DNA from: Tethya wilhelma
Taxonomy: Eukaryota; Porifera; Demospongiae; Tethyida; Tethyidae
Assembly: GCA_964030475.1 (NCBI GenBank)
Contig: CAXIPT010000010.1
Location: forward strand, 68,177-132,176
Direction of reading: 5' to 3'
DNA length: 64,000 nucleotides
The position numbers were made by a program, and so were the translations under genes. Positions 1-12,545 of the stretch are shown here, piece after piece. Every line of letters begins with the position of its first letter. Position 1 is the stretch's first letter. The notes beneath the pieces were generated by a model, which was not told the origin of the DNA, did no database searches, and saw only the letters and a program-made list of their open reading frames with translations.

Positions 1-2
1 TG

Positions 3-1285
3 GCAGATCAGACGGACAACCCTGTCTCACCGACAGGCAAAGTGCAGTTCACTGATAGCGTTGGAGATAGGCCACATCCAATAAAGCACGTTCCAACGCA
101 GAGATACGACAGAAGAGAGATACAGAAAAGATTGGATGTGGAGTCTTGGATGGACACAGCTCTGAGAGCCCTCTATGACAATGATGAGGTCAGACATAGT
201 TTGTCCTGTGATGTTTGCTCGGTGTATGTAGCTGTGTCCTGTTGGTTGTGTAGTTCTCTTGTTCATGAGAGGCTTTGCGTGAGGTTGCTTCCTGGCATCA
301 TGAGCCATATGGCAATCATTGAATGAATCAGCTCTAACTATGAAATCATTTAAAGTATGTTAGAGCTTAGGCTGTTGGGGTACAAGAGTGCTTGTGAGTA
401 GACAGTGTTGCTGTGTTGACTGAGAGAATGTGTGTTCACAGGATTAATTTTATGAGGAAAGTCATTTCCTTGTTGCATATGATGCAAACATATGATGCAA
501 ACAAGGAGAGGCATATGCAGCACAAGATGGTATTTTACACAAACATCAAACCTTAAACAGTAGTGCTGTAATATGATAAGCAATCATGTTTCATCATCTG
601 AGTTAGCCCCATTCCCAATGGCCTAAAGAGTGTGTACTTGAGTGTTATATAGTCTCGACCTGTGATAGTCATATACATGTGTAGCCGGTCAGTATTTTTT
701 GTTTTGTAAGCCCAGGTGGCACTAGTAGCTTGCTGGATAAGAGTGATGTGTTTACATGTGAGCAAAGTGAAACAAAAGGCACTCAAAGCATATGTGTGAA
801 TAGTTTCATCAGAGGTAAAAGGAAACGTGCTAAATATTCACTTCTGAAGGCTCTAGTGTGAGAGTCATTGATATTTACACAAACTGACCACGATTTTCCC
901 TTTAAATTTTATAAATGCTACACTAAATTAAGTATTAATATAAGCTTCATTTGTTTATAGTGGGTGGTGGGATCTTGAGAAATTTATATGTATATTATTT
1001 ACTTTTTGCATGTTTTGCCGTTTTAAACAATAAAAATAAGCAAATTGCTACAGACTTTATCATCCACCTTCCCACACACACACACACACACACACTCAAA
1101 TTATAGTTGAATGACCCTTAAGTGAGGGGCACTCGATGCATGGTCAAGTGCCGCACACTTAAGGGTATGCAACTATTTTGTTTACCATTGACCCCCAGCT
1201 ACTCTATTGTCACCTCTACCTAGCCATGCAGTAACCAACAATTAGCCTATAAAAACTTTGGTGCTATATATATAGGCAATGGCAA

Positions 1286-1336
<51 letters not shown>

Positions 1337-2309
1337 TTGTAGTTGAATGACCCTTAAGTGAGGGACACTCAATGCATGGTCAAGTGCCGCACACTTAAGG
1401 CACGCAACTGGTTTGTTTGCCATTGACCTCCTGTGACATCTTACTACTCTATTGTCACCTCCATCCATGCAGCCACTAACCGGCAATTAGCCTATAAAAA
1501 CTTTGGTTGCTAAGCAAAACACACGCACACACTAGATACTACTGTTGATCAACTCATGCGTACATAAACTATACTGTACATGTCGTTATCTGTTTATCTT
1601 GTCACAATCTCACTAAATGAAACATCCTGACAGCGAGGTAGCTATGTCAGGGTACTTGTTTACATGAGCACTGTACATGTATTGTGTAGTACAATGTGTA
1701 CTATAACATATATAGGGACTAAGATACACTCAAGAGCTTCCCTGTAGTTTAGTCAGGCCCTGTTGGTTGGTGTTTGGATGTGAGCTGAGGAATCCACTAG
1801 TGTAGGTCGTTAGTAGTTAAAGTAGATAATTGTCCGTACTCTGACTGACCTACTTAATTAATTTGATTAATTATGTGCATGGTTTGTGATTGACTGTAAT
1901 CCAAGTAGCACAGCAAGGAATTGCATGTGAGCAGTGTTGGGTGGCTAAGATAAAGTCTGTCTTTGTGTCTAAGAAGAAGTATGTATCTTGTGTGTGTCTC
2001 TTCCATCCATTAATTTTGTGCTCTATACATATACAGAGGAGGTACATGTATGTCACGAGTGTGCCTTTGCTGATTCAGCACAGTTGCATCTGTGTTGTGC
2101 CTCCTCTGAAATGTAATATGTACATTCCTGAATGTGGTTACTGAATATGTTTGTTAAACTTTGTTTGTTTATGTGTGTTGTAGCAACAAAGTTTTTATGA
2201 GCTAATTGCTATCCACAACTTGAGTATAGGTATCATATCAGATCATTAGCCAATAATCAAGTTTGACACTTAAATTTATACGTTGATTTATATCAGCTGC
2301 TCAATTTAA

Positions 2310-2355
<46 letters not shown>

Positions 2356-4517
2356 TCTTCCCTCCCTCTCTTTTTGTCACTCCCTCCCACACAACACACN
2401 ACACAAACCACAGAATGTACCAGAGCTTGACATAGATGATGTCCTCTCCATTGACCCAAATGAGAGACAGGAAAGACTAAAGGTAAAGAATCTCTCAATA
2501 GATTAATGATCTCTGCTCTCTCCAATGGTTAGATTCAGTTAAATATTGCATGTACTAAAGATTACAAACAGCCATGCACCAGCCTGAAATACTTCTTGTA
2601 TCATGTTTAAAATAAAGTTCAAACAGGATCACATTTAACTTTATCTTGTCTAAAGCCCCGTTTACACGCACCCTCTAATGCGCATTAAATCCCAATGCGA
2701 ATTGTGTGTAAACGCCCTCTAATGCGCATTCAATGCGCATTGGCCCAATCCACATCCGGAGGTGGATTGAAACCGGTTTGAATCCGGATTGAGCTGAACC
2801 GGTTCACGTGTAAACAGTCCAATGCGAATTGAGAAGTGAATTAGAGCTAGCTAGAGATACCTAGCGTGTAAAATGCTACTAGTTAGGCAGCTATCATTTG
2901 TAAAAGTTTGTAGAATCATGCTGAAACTTTAGTGCTGTAATTTTTTACCTGAATTGAGGCTCCAATCCAAGAAAATGAAAAATGATGGTTTTCTGTCACA
3001 AGAAACTCTCGAGGAAAAACAGGAAAGCTATTTCTACACAAAATAAACTTGTTCTGACTCTTACTTTTGTCTGTTTAGCTTGCAAAAAGGAATAATTCTG
3101 CTCGCTAAAGTTTCCACTCTAATTAATGCACACCAAGTTACGTCATCAATCCGGTTTGAATCCAGTTTTGCGTTTACACGCCACAAAGATGAATCTGGTT
3201 TGTGGTACACGTGTAAACAGAGCCAATGCGCATTAATGCGCATCCGTTTAAACCGAATTACCTGTACGTGTAAACGGGGCTTAAGGCTTGGCTTCAGAAC
3301 CCATGCAAAACCTTTAGCTCTGTAGGCTAGATAGACTAGACTGCATATTTGCGAGGACTTCCTAGTGGTGCTGTGTCCATACTATGGTGAGACGCTAATG
3401 AGCCATGCCATTACAATTATGCTATTGTGGGGAGACAAGTGCTAAATGGACCGTGTGTACTAATTATTTGGATGCTTGCACCATTTTACAGTATCCCAAA
3501 TTGCTTGGATACCTGAGTAGATGTTAATAGGAGAATATTACAGCAATGCTAGTTGTTGGGGGTAGTTTTAAAGAACCAAGAGGGGGTACAAGTGTAAAGT
3601 TTTTTTATAAGGGGGGAGGAAGATGTATGTATGTAATCGTAAAACAAATGGAAAGGGTAGGGAGGGGGTGGCATTTTGCAGGGGGAAAACCCCATTCCCA
3701 ATCTTTTAGTAACAAAACTGGCTCTAGACCGAGAAACTCTGTTACTAAATGGTTGTGATAAACAATTAAAGTTAGAGTATCATAGCCTTTCTCCAGCTCT
3801 CACCTTTGACCTCCTGAGAGCCTTGGTATTTATGAGGCACCAATAAGCAGATTGCCAGTTTTTCCAACAAAAGCACACAAGAAAGGAAAGACTCCCTTGA
3901 ATCAAAACAGTAGCTGCTACTAGCTTTTCCAAACCTGATAATGGATGTAATCTTGTTAGTAACTGAAGGTTTGCTTTGGTTAGACTGGCCGTGGTTCAGT
4001 TACATGTATGCATGCAGACGGATTCTGTAAGTATGACCAAATTAAGGCACTATGACTGTAGCTTTGCACCATATGTTGTCTATTGAGTCTGGGAATCAAA
4101 TTTACGTATAACACCCACTGAAAATTTCAGAGCCTGGGAATGAGGCTAAGCCCCATGCTGTTTAGCCATGGAACACCATGATCATTGATTACTGTGACTC
4201 ACAGAGAGGGAACCTGGGAATGAGGCTACATAAGGCTCACATATTTAGCTTATAATTTATGATACTGATATAACTTTGTGGTTTCTGTTTCTCTATTAGG
4301 AGTACTTGAAGGATGCCAAGAAACCAGTTGCTGTAAGTTACCTAATAGTGGAGCGTCCAGCCAAAATAACCAGGGCTAGATTTTGTTTGTGCATGTTAAA
4401 TGTTTTTTTACAAATGTGTTGTCTTCTCGTAATCTTTCTTTATTGTTGAATCTGCAGGACTTTATCAAGGATCTTCTAGAAAAGGTTTCACAATTCAAGG
4501 CCATCAACAAATCCTAG
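3..4517 (+). CDS. PPP1R14: PPP1R14-type protein phosphatase 1 inhibitor, 3' exons (5' end outside window)
   Basis: Four exons are deduced: 3-188 (continuing from upstream), 2414-2482, 4300-4332 and 4458-4517 with a TAG stop. All junctions are in phase 0 with GT/AG borders. The protein carries the family hallmark block TQRYDRREIQKRLDVESW, followed by an acidic helix (VPELDIDDVLSID) and a C-terminal EYLKDAKKPVADFIKDLL-like segment. CPI-17, PHI-1 and KEPI inhibit the PP1/myosin phosphatase catalytic subunit after phosphorylation of one threonine. The Thr in TQRY aligns with that residue (Thr38 of CPI-17), so phospho-regulation is probably conserved; this is inference. The N-terminus is cut by the window edge. 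Introns are 2.2 kb, 1.8 kb and 125 bp. The first holds a CA-repeat duplication and a CT run, the second a MITE. Identification rests on motif and exon order, without a database search. Confidence 0.88.
1074..1515. repeat. Tandem duplication of a ~180-bp unit with CA microsatellites
   Basis: Two diverged direct copies, about 1097-1267 and 1334-1515, share the block TTGAATGACCCTTAAGTGAG and the end CAATTAGCCTATAAAAACTT. Each is preceded by a (CA)n tract (1074-1097 and about 1288-1334). It lies in the first visible intron of the PPP1R14-like gene and has no coding potential. Confidence 0.8.
2313..2352. repeat. (CT)n microsatellite
   Basis: A run of about 20 CT dinucleotides in the first intron, some 60 bp before the acceptor of the exon at 2414. 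An assembly N follows at 2400 inside an ACAC stretch. It may act as an extended polypyrimidine tract; this is inference. Confidence 0.85.
2651..3284. mobile_element. MITE, PIF/Harbinger-like, with TAA target duplication
   Basis: A 628-bp element (2654-3281) ends in inverted repeats AGCCCCGTTTACACG and CGTGTAAACGGGGCT. Both sides are flanked by TAA (2651-2653 and 3282-3284), a three-base TWA-type duplication typical of PIF/Harbinger elements. The interior repeats the palindromic word AATGCGCATT at both ends. No transposase is present, so it is a non-autonomous element inside the second intron of the PPP1R14-like gene. The superfamily call is inference. Confidence 0.75.
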
Positions 4518-5524
4518 CTATAATAGTTTGTGTTCTACAATACCAACCATAATTTATTTTTTCATAGATACATGTGTGTAATTACGTATAACTATATTTT
4601 GTCATTCAAAGTTGTGTACGTATTATTGTTGTACATTATAGCCATGCAAATACTCCTTTTGAGTTATATTTTTTTGCACCAAAAAAATACCAATATAAAT
4701 TGATTTGAAAAAATAGTCATAATTATATGCGCCATTCAAGTGTAACTGGTAAGGATCGTCAAATAGTGATGAAAACGATATTACAAAGCGCGGTTGGACC
4801 ATGCATGGAGCTGAGGCTGCCCAGAATGTTGGGGTAAGAAATAACCCTGTCTATATATCTGATTCGTACATTATTTAATAAAAAGTTATATCATTTCACT
4901 TGTTTTTGCTTCTTTGCACATCAATATTGCTCATGCATGCAGTGTTCGTGCATGTGTCTAGCTGGATACTCCAGACTACATGTGAAGGCACCACAAATTC
5001 TTGTTTAAGAATCTGGGTTCTTGGTTGAAGTGTCACATGCAGCTGAAGAAAGGAGGTGTTGAAACTGATGAAGTTCATTCAGGGTATGTTCTAATATTAA
5101 TGTTGCCAGAGAGTTCTTGTGAATAGTATTGACGTAAAAAGGACTGATAGCGGGTAGCTGAGAGTAGCATGATTGTCTACTGACTGACACACTGCAAAAG
5201 CAGACAACCCATTTCAAAATACAATCCTCACAAAGACTCAATCATGATTTCGATATTACCAAACTGTAACGACTATCTATAATTGTATGGTTGGTTGGCC
5301 CCGCAAAGTTGGTTGTAATTTGTAACAAAACTGATATATACAGTATTATATCTTTGGTTAAATTGTTCTGGGAACTTCTATTCCGTGTTGCCATGGTGTG
5401 TTTCTCAATCGGTCATGTATTGATCTAGTGTGTGCTATCTAGAATTCAATACTTTTGAATGCTCACTGCATGAAAGATTGCTGGGATATGCTGCAAGGGC
5501 TGGTGGCAACAGACATTCACTCTG
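4518..5524. other. Non-coding stretch downstream of the PPP1R14-like gene
   Basis: AT-rich sequence containing the 3' UTR region and short exon-like patches (4801-4833, 4960-5083) that do not join into a recognisable protein. Nothing else is supported here. Confidence 0.5.
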
Positions 5525-5768
5525 TACTCGCACCCACGACTGCGGTCAAGATGACAGTCAAATGAGATTTTAGTGCAAGTCAACGGTCAAAATGAAATTT
5601 CAGAATGGTCAAAGTCGGTAATGGTCATCATTGATGACATCATAGCTATGAGTCAAGCGCAAATTTCACCATTCAGTCAATGGTCAAGATCAAATTTTAG
5701 CGACGGTCAACGGTCAAAATAGAAATTTTAGATGGTCAAGATTTTGACCGCTGTCGCAGGTGCAAGTA
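5525..5768. mobile_element. Small inverted-repeat element (MITE), TA-flanked
   Basis: Imperfect inverted ends of about 27 bp (left CTCGCACCCACGACTGCGGT, right reading inwards CTTGCACCTGCGACAGCGGT) are each bordered by TA, as expected for a Tc1/mariner-like TA duplication. The interior repeats the word ACGGTCAA/ATGGTCAA several times. There is no ORF. Confidence 0.6.
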
Positions 5769-6992
5769 CGGTGAATGGCTATTGCCACCTCTTGCTGCTT
5801 GATCAGTGCTGCTGCTGCTGTTGCTGTTCGATCAGTTGCATTGGTCAGTGTTGCTTGGCAAGACAGACAGGGGTTGGCTGCTTTCTATGTAAGCCACAGC
5901 GAGTATTGTCACAATGTATATAGATTTTTCAGTGTGGCTGGCTATTACTGAGCTATATAACCATTGATCATGTTTTGTTTTCACACCAGCTGAGAAGTAT
6001 ACATTTCATCATAACATAGCTTAGTCTTGCCATAGACTTGTGCCGGTTTATCAAATAGTTCACATCATGAGTGAAAACAGCTATTGTGTCATAGCTATCA
6101 GGTTTGATAGCCACGTCTGGGCTCCCCTTAAATACGTGTGGGTCGTGCCATTACATGTACTAGGCCTTAAGATCTGGTTCGGAAGTCGACTAGGACTATA
6201 TTATGAATAGTAGTTCAGTGTAAGAGCATTCAGCGATTAGTTGAATTCAAAAGACCTGGATTCATCGATCAAATCCCATGGAGCTAGATCTCAAGAGATT
6301 TTTGCCAATGAATTTTATGCTAAATGTGCACTATAGATAGTTAATTGAGTGTGCGGAGGCTTGTGCACCATCGGTGCTTTCATGTATGTTTTATTGTTTG
6401 TTGTAGTTGAGTGTGCTTCATGAGGCTTATGCACTGTAGGTGCTTTCAGTTAATATAATATTGCTTGTTTGATCATCCAATGCATGAGTTTGATCAGCTG
6501 GATCAACCACTGCGCATGCATGCATGACATGTATGCAGCTAAACTTATAAGAGCTTGATGTTGTGCATATAGAGACTTTCTGCTTTTAAATTTGCCCCAT
6601 GCACTCGGCATCGTTGTTATCATACATTAGTATTCAGGTTATACTATAGCTGTATTTACTACTGATATAGTCATGTACTGATGCATGCTTGTGGTGACTT
6701 CCATAATCCTATGTATACAATGTCATGAATTGTTGAATCATAAATCTAATAATAATGCTTTAACAAAAATATATATAATATAGTAATTGAGCAAACTCAG
6801 TACTATAATATTGGCCTATAAGAGTTTCCATCTAAAGAGTCACTATTCAAAAATTATATATTGGGGATGAACTAAACTCTACAAAAAGAATCAATGCAAA
6901 CTTCTAAGTTTACACACTACAATAGTCTATAGACCTATCCTACATTAAATGTCATTAACAATTCTGATGCCAGCTTATACTACTCAAGCCAC
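5769..6992. other. Non-coding intergenic sequence
   Basis: Contains a short CTG/TTG-rich run (about 5805-5830) and AT-rich sequence. No gene or repeat family is recognised. It includes the 3' flank of the minus-strand MACPF-ApeC gene that ends at 6993. Confidence 0.5.
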
Positions 6993-9843
6993 CTACCTAC
7001 CAAGGATCTGATTTACCTTATCCCTAAGGTCATCCAGCTTCTGGTAGTAGCAGAAATGCAATAGTTGGTCTGAATCACTGGTGTTGCAGTCATCAGGTGT
7101 AGCGCCAGAGCATTCGTCGTCATTAAAGCTATCTTCATTATCAAATCTGAGGAACAGATTTAGCAAATACATTCCACTGACCTCCTGGCAAGTGCCTCCG
7201 TAGCGGAAGAGGACAAAAGGCTTGTCTGTTGGAAGATTGATGGGAATGTTCTCACGTTCATCGTTTCGGCAGCAGTAACGGATAAGAGTGTCACTGTTGT
7301 ATGTACCATCTGGTAAAATCCCATGCCTACTATTTTTGTTAGAGGAATCTTCATCGTCCCATTTTATGTGACCACCTGAAAAGTCGCTGGGGCAGGATCC
7401 ACCGGATCTAGCGATGCAGTAGGTTCCCTGTGGCCACTGTAGTCCAAAATCATTTTCGTCTGAGTCACCTTTGACACAATAGTAGAGCTTAAGATCGTTG
7501 TGGTTGAATTCACCTTCGAGGAAATCCGGAAGATAACGGTTCCAATAGTTGTTTGGGCCGCTATCTTCTGTGTCCTGGAATCTCCACCCCACACTCCACC
7601 CACTTGGGCATCCGTCATAAGTTGATATCAATGCATATTCACCATTAGGCCAGGTATTAGGAATCTGGATAACAGGGTCTGTGTGTATGCATGGGGGTGC
7701 AGAAATGTCACCATGTACCATCACTATTCTGCACACACTCATTTTTTAATTATGTTAGCAGTGAAATGTGTAGTTTTCGGGGATATTTTCCATGTGGTAG
7801 TATTCTTGCATGGATACGTAAAAATGTGTATATGATTAATGTTAGCAATGTCAATAGATTGTATTAAATTTTAGCTACAATTAATTTTTAGAAACGACAT
7901 TAAAAATTAATGACCCCAAAACTACAAATTCATCACTTTTTTTATGTCACACCCAGAAATTAATATTGAGAGTTTTTTGTTATTATTGTATGAAACTTTA
8001 GATCTGCATGCATGACTATAATTATAGCCAATAACAATGGTCATGCATTGCATACCTTCTAATTGTGAGAGTTGTAAGTAGTCAGGATATTCCATCAGAG
8101 CTCGTTTGATATACTCTAACTTGTTAGCTATCCGCAGAGACTCATAGGTGTCGCCGTTTGGTAGATCATTCCAATACTCTGGTTCAAGGGCCATTGTGAT
8201 TGGTTCCAGCACAAAGTGGATTGGAAACGGTCTGTCGTCGCTTCCCTGGGTGAAGGTTTCTATCCGTTCTTCATATTGTGAGCTTGCATCTATTTGTTCA
8301 TTTAAGGTCCCAATATCGAGTGAAAATGATGAACTAAATCCTGCGTAGGATCCACTTGCCGAGATGCCAGCCTTATTCTAATGAGAAAAAAAATTCCAAG
8401 GTCATGCAGGTAGATCTATGGAGAAATGATGAATCTATTAGCAGTAAATTGCCAATTCAAAATAATGCAATTCACACAATTATTACCTTTTGTAATAAAT
8501 AGGTGTAAGTTTCAGCATAGGAAAGATAAGACCGACTGATTTTTCTTGTACCAACATCAATTTGCATCACTACGTGCTGAATAATTATAAAGATAGATCA
8601 GAACAAATTCAAATTTAACAATCCCAGTAAATACGTATACAGTCAGAGCTATATATATATATATAGATGGTGTATTGTGCATGTATATGTAAGTTATAGA
8701 CTGAGATTTTCCGAGTACTGATAAATTGTATATACATGTGCATCTAAAGAATTAAGAATGGGAAACTGTGTGGAAATGGTTGGATATTTTCCCTGAGTGC
8801 ATATGAATGTTGTTATTTGAAAGTTATTTTACAGTCAAGCAGCACTGTTGAGAGTACTAAAACTTAGATCAGGGGGTTGTACTTTTGTAGTCTATTGTTA
8901 GCATGAAGTTATAATCATACATACCGTTCCCCAAGAGTCAATAAAGTCATTGTAGATACTCTCATCCCATCCTTGCACTGTTATGGCCTTGATGGCATTG
9001 TAGAAGCTTGTTGACACTCTGAAAGCTTGATTGTTCTTATTTTCCTCCAAATAGCGAACCCTGCCTTGAACAGTAATCTCTTCTTTGTCTACATTCACTT
9101 TCTCTTCCCCCTCTGTTTTAGCCTTAGCTGATTCCATTCCAGCACTTAGTCCAAAGTCATAACCTTCGTAGCCTCCTGCATGCATGCATTATAGAGTAGT
9201 AAATAATTATAATAATAGTGCACATGCACAAGTACGCGCCTTGATATCAGTATGATATATCCAGTGAAATCTGTAATATCTAATGCATGCATGATAACGT
9301 ACCTTCAGCCTCCACACTGATTGCAAGCTGGCTCTGGTAGCTCTTTTGTCCACTGTATGCCCTCAGTGAAGAGCTCGTAGATCCTCCAAAGAATGGTTGA
9401 AAATCAACTTGATCGGGAAGGTTGTGTTGTGAATCTTGATAATACGCCAGTTTCCCCTCATCGTACGTGTACTGAAAGATTTCTCTTGTAGCCAGAAGAC
9501 CTGGATCTATTGCACCACGGTCAAATTCACCCTCGGGGTTTCCCTTCAGCAAGTTGTATCCAACGGCAACATATCCCGTGATAACGGAAAGAGCATCTGC
9601 TTGCATAACTTCAGCCGATTCAAAAGAGTTGTGACACGACTTGCCAACACACATAGCCTTGCTGGGGTTGTAGATGTATTTGTCTTGTTTTGTTTGTGGT
9701 TGATGAATTCCTTTCTCCAGATAAGCCTTATTCCCAATGTTGTAGTTGTCTTTGTGACCTCCTCCACGAGGTGCTCCAGTTACTAAGGTTGCATAGCTGC
9801 CTGTCAGTATGACAAAGCAAGCTAGTAGAACAGCTGCTGACAT
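6993..9843 (-). CDS. Secreted MACPF (perforin-like) protein with C-terminal ApeC (apextrin) domain
   Basis: Five minus-strand exons are deduced: 9843-9303, 9175-8925, 8576-8487, 8377-8056 and 7723-6993, with phases 1, 0, 0, 1 that fit and give 644 residues. The start is chosen because it opens a clear signal peptide (MSAAVLLACFVILTG..., cleavage near residue 24). Residues about 30-390 are MACPF-like. The signature WGTH is split by the exon 2/3 intron (W262-G263-T264 | H265). Exon 5 (from about residue 402) is an ApeC domain with hallmark pieces GTYCIARSGGSCP, IKWDDED, PDGTY, IRYCCRND and FCYYQ. MACPF domains oligomerise into membrane pores. ApeC domains in other invertebrates bind microbial cell-wall material. 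A secreted immune or developmental effector is therefore inferred. The intron before exon 5 uses AG at 7725-7724, because the nearby CAG would give an immediate stop. Confidence 0.87.
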
Positions 9844-10236
9844 TACTGAGATGTGGATGTTGTGGCGTATAGTTGTGTCAGCGGAGGTGTGCTATATGGA
9901 GATCTTTGTTGGCTGTTTGAGTTGAATCTGACGAAAGGTGTCGGAATCTTTTGAAGTTGATCCAATGCTAGGACTGGATACATGCTCACACACTGCTTGT
10001 TGTGATCTTTTTATAGAGAATTGTGGCTGCATAGATTGTATACATAGCTGACTCACGTAAATGTGGGCACGGATGCAGATAACTAGTTCCCTCCGGAAGA
10101 AAGAGAAAATAATTTTAACAAGACTATTAATAATAATTATACAAGTTGCCAATGACCTCTCTTTGCAGCTAACATCTGACGTAGGTTTCTAACATATGCC
10201 AATGTTCCACTTCCCTCAGGAAGAGTAACAAAAATA
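9844..10236 (-). promoter_or_regulatory. Probable promoter/5' flank of the MACPF-ApeC gene
   Basis: The region directly upstream of the minus-strand ATG at 9843. A CATATAGC word on the minus strand near 9893-9886 is a possible weak TATA element. The distal part (about 10105-10236) matches the dispersed 107-140 bp repeat arrayed at 12160-14950, so part of this upstream region derives from a repeat. An open frame at 9892-10152 is judged fortuitous. Confidence 0.4.
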
Positions 10237-10237
10237 N

Positions 10238-11590
10238 TCTATTGTTAGCATAAAGTTATAATCATACATACCGTTCCCCAAGAGTCAATAAAGTCATTGT
10301 AGATACTCTCATCCCATCCTTGCACTGTTATGGCCTTGATGGCATTGTAGAAGCTTGTTGACACTTTGAAAGCTTGATCGTTCTTATTTTCCTCCAAATA
10401 GCGAACCCTGCCTTGAACAGTTATCTCTTCTTTGTCTACGTTCACTTTCTCTTCCCCCTCTGTTTTAGCCTTAGCTGATTCCATTCCAGCACTTAGTCCA
10501 AAGTCATAACCTTCGTAGCCTCCTGCATGGATGCATTATAGAGTATAGTAAAATTAATAATAATAATAATAGTGCACATGCACGAGTACGCGCCTTGATA
10601 TCAGTATGATATATCCAGTGTAATCTGTAATTGCTAATGCATGCATGATAACGTACCTTCAGCCTCCACACTGATTGCAAGCTGGCTCTGGTAGCTCTTT
10701 TGTCCACTGTATGCCCTCAGTGAAGAGCTCGTAGATCCTCCAAAGAATGATTGAAAATCAACTTGATCGGGAAGGTTGTGTTGTGAATCTTGATAATTCA
10801 CCAGTTTCCCCTCATCGTACGTGTACTGAAAGATTTCTCTTGTAACCAGAAGACCAGGATCTATTGCACCACGGTCAAATACACCCTCGGGGTTTCCCTT
10901 CAGCAAGTTGTATCCAACGGCAACATATCCCGTGATAACGGAAAGAGCATCTGCTTGCATAACTTCAGCCAATTCAAAAGAGTTGTGACACGACTTGCCA
11001 ACACACAGACCCTTGGTGGGGTTGTAGATGTATTTGTCTTGCTTTGTTTGTGGTTGATGAATTTCTTTCTCCAGATAAGCCTTACTCCCAATGTTGTAGT
11101 TGTCTTTGTGACCTCCTCCACGAGGTGCTCCAGTTACTAAGGTTGCATAGCTGCCTGTCAGTATGACAAAGCAAGCTAGTAGAACAGCTGCTGACATTAC
11201 TGAGATGTGGATGTTGTGGCGTATAGTTGTGTCAGCGGAGGTGTGCTATATGGAGATCTTTGTTGGCTGTTTGAGTTGAATCTGACGAAAGGTGTCGGAA
11301 TCTTTTGAAGTTGATCCAATGCTAGGACTGGATACATGCTCACACACTGCTTGTTGTGATCTTTTTATAGAGAATTGTGGCTGCATAGATTGTATACATA
11401 GCTGACTCACGTAAATGTGGGCACGGATGCAGATAACTAGTTCCCTCCGGAAGAAAGAGAAAATAATTTTAACAAGACTATTAATAATAATTATACAAGT
11501 TGCCAATGACCTCTCTTTGCAGCTAACATCTGACGTAGGTTTCTAACATATGCCAATGTTCCACTTCCCTCAGGAAGAGTAACAAAAATA
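10238..11590 (-). pseudogene. Second partial copy of the MACPF-ApeC gene (promoter, exons 1-2 only)
   Basis: A near-identical repeat of 8891-10236 placed directly after the N at 10237. It holds exon 1 (11197-10657) and exon 2 (10522-10272), both open and with the same splice sites. It stops just after the exon 2 donor, before the WGT|H signature is completed, so the rest of MACPF and all of ApeC are missing. Exon 1 differs from the full copy by roughly ten residues, while the upstream 350 bp look the same. This pattern fits an unmerged second haplotype at a contig join better than a functional paralogue, but a true tandem partial duplication cannot be excluded from sequence alone. Confidence 0.75.
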
Positions 11591-12150
11591 ACAAAATTTA
11601 GTGCACATGAATGCGCACAAAGGGTTACGGCAGTTGCTTTGAAATGTAAATGTGTGTGTGTATGTGTGTGTCTGTGTGTGTGACTATAACTTAACTATAT
11701 CTTAAGAACAGCTGCTCTAGTGTTCAAAAGTGGCATACCAAAAACCTACTTGTAATTCCTAACATCAGATCTGAGCACTTTTCAGCATCTTAATTCAAGC
11801 GCTAGGCTTCCAGGTAACACTTCATTTTGTTATTTAGTCTTATATGGTTCAAACAAGAACTCTTAAATTCAATGTATAACAGAAAAATACTTGCATAATA
11901 TTTCAAAACATTTGGAGTGAAAAATTAACCTTTCACTTGGAGTTATAAGGTCCCAGATACACTGAGTACAAAAATTAATGTTCAATTTGACAAAGTGCAT
12001 GTGTACAAACTTTGGTAACAAAAGCTGTTATTTTTTGTCAGGAATGAGTGTTTTGTTTTCAAACAAATCTTATCCCAGGGCCTAATGTTTTCCCCTATTT
12101 TACTCTACAAAGTATGAGCCACGCCCTATCAACTCTCAGGTGATCAGACC
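11591..12150. other. Non-coding, with a GT-rich run
   Basis: AT-rich sequence with a TGTG-rich patch near 11650-11690. No gene is seen. Confidence 0.45.
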
Positions 12151-12159
12151 CACCCACTT

Positions 12160-12545
12160 GCTGAAGCTTCACAAGTGATTACTCTTACACAATGTCATCA
12201 CAGGTTGACATGCTCATCTTTGAGCTAACATCTGTTGTTGGTTTATGTAGCATTATTATGTAGATTTGACATTACTCTCAGGAAGAAAGACTTATTAACA
12301 CAAAAACAAGGTTAATCATACACGTTGACCTCTATTGCAGTTAACATCTGTAGCTGTTTAGTGTAGGTTTCTAGCATATGTAGATGTGCCTTTTCCCTCA
12401 GGAAGAAAGACTTACTATTACAAATGTTAACACAAATTAAACAAGATTAAACATATAAGTTGACCTCTATATTGTAGCTATAACATCTGTTGTAGGTTTC
12501 TAGCATATACAGATGTCCCAATTCCGCATCATGTTCCCACAGGAA
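12160..12545. repeat. Short array of the CAGGAAGAAAGACTTA repeat
   Basis: Two to three diverged units sharing AACATCTGT, GGTTTCTAGCATAT and TCAGGAAGAAAGACTTA, the family arrayed more fully at 14225-14950 and also present upstream of both MACPF copies (10105-10236 and 11459-11590). Non-coding. Confidence 0.65.

Noticed and set aside
4801..5083. Possible two-exon gene (MHGAEAAQNVG, then LKKGGVETDEVHS)
   Set aside because: The pieces do not share a frame, a stop interrupts the second, and no family is recognised.
9892..10152. 86-codon minus-strand frame upstream of the MACPF gene (also at 11246-11506)
   Set aside because: It lies in promoter and repeat sequence, has no recognisable motif, and its second occurrence is just the duplicated segment.
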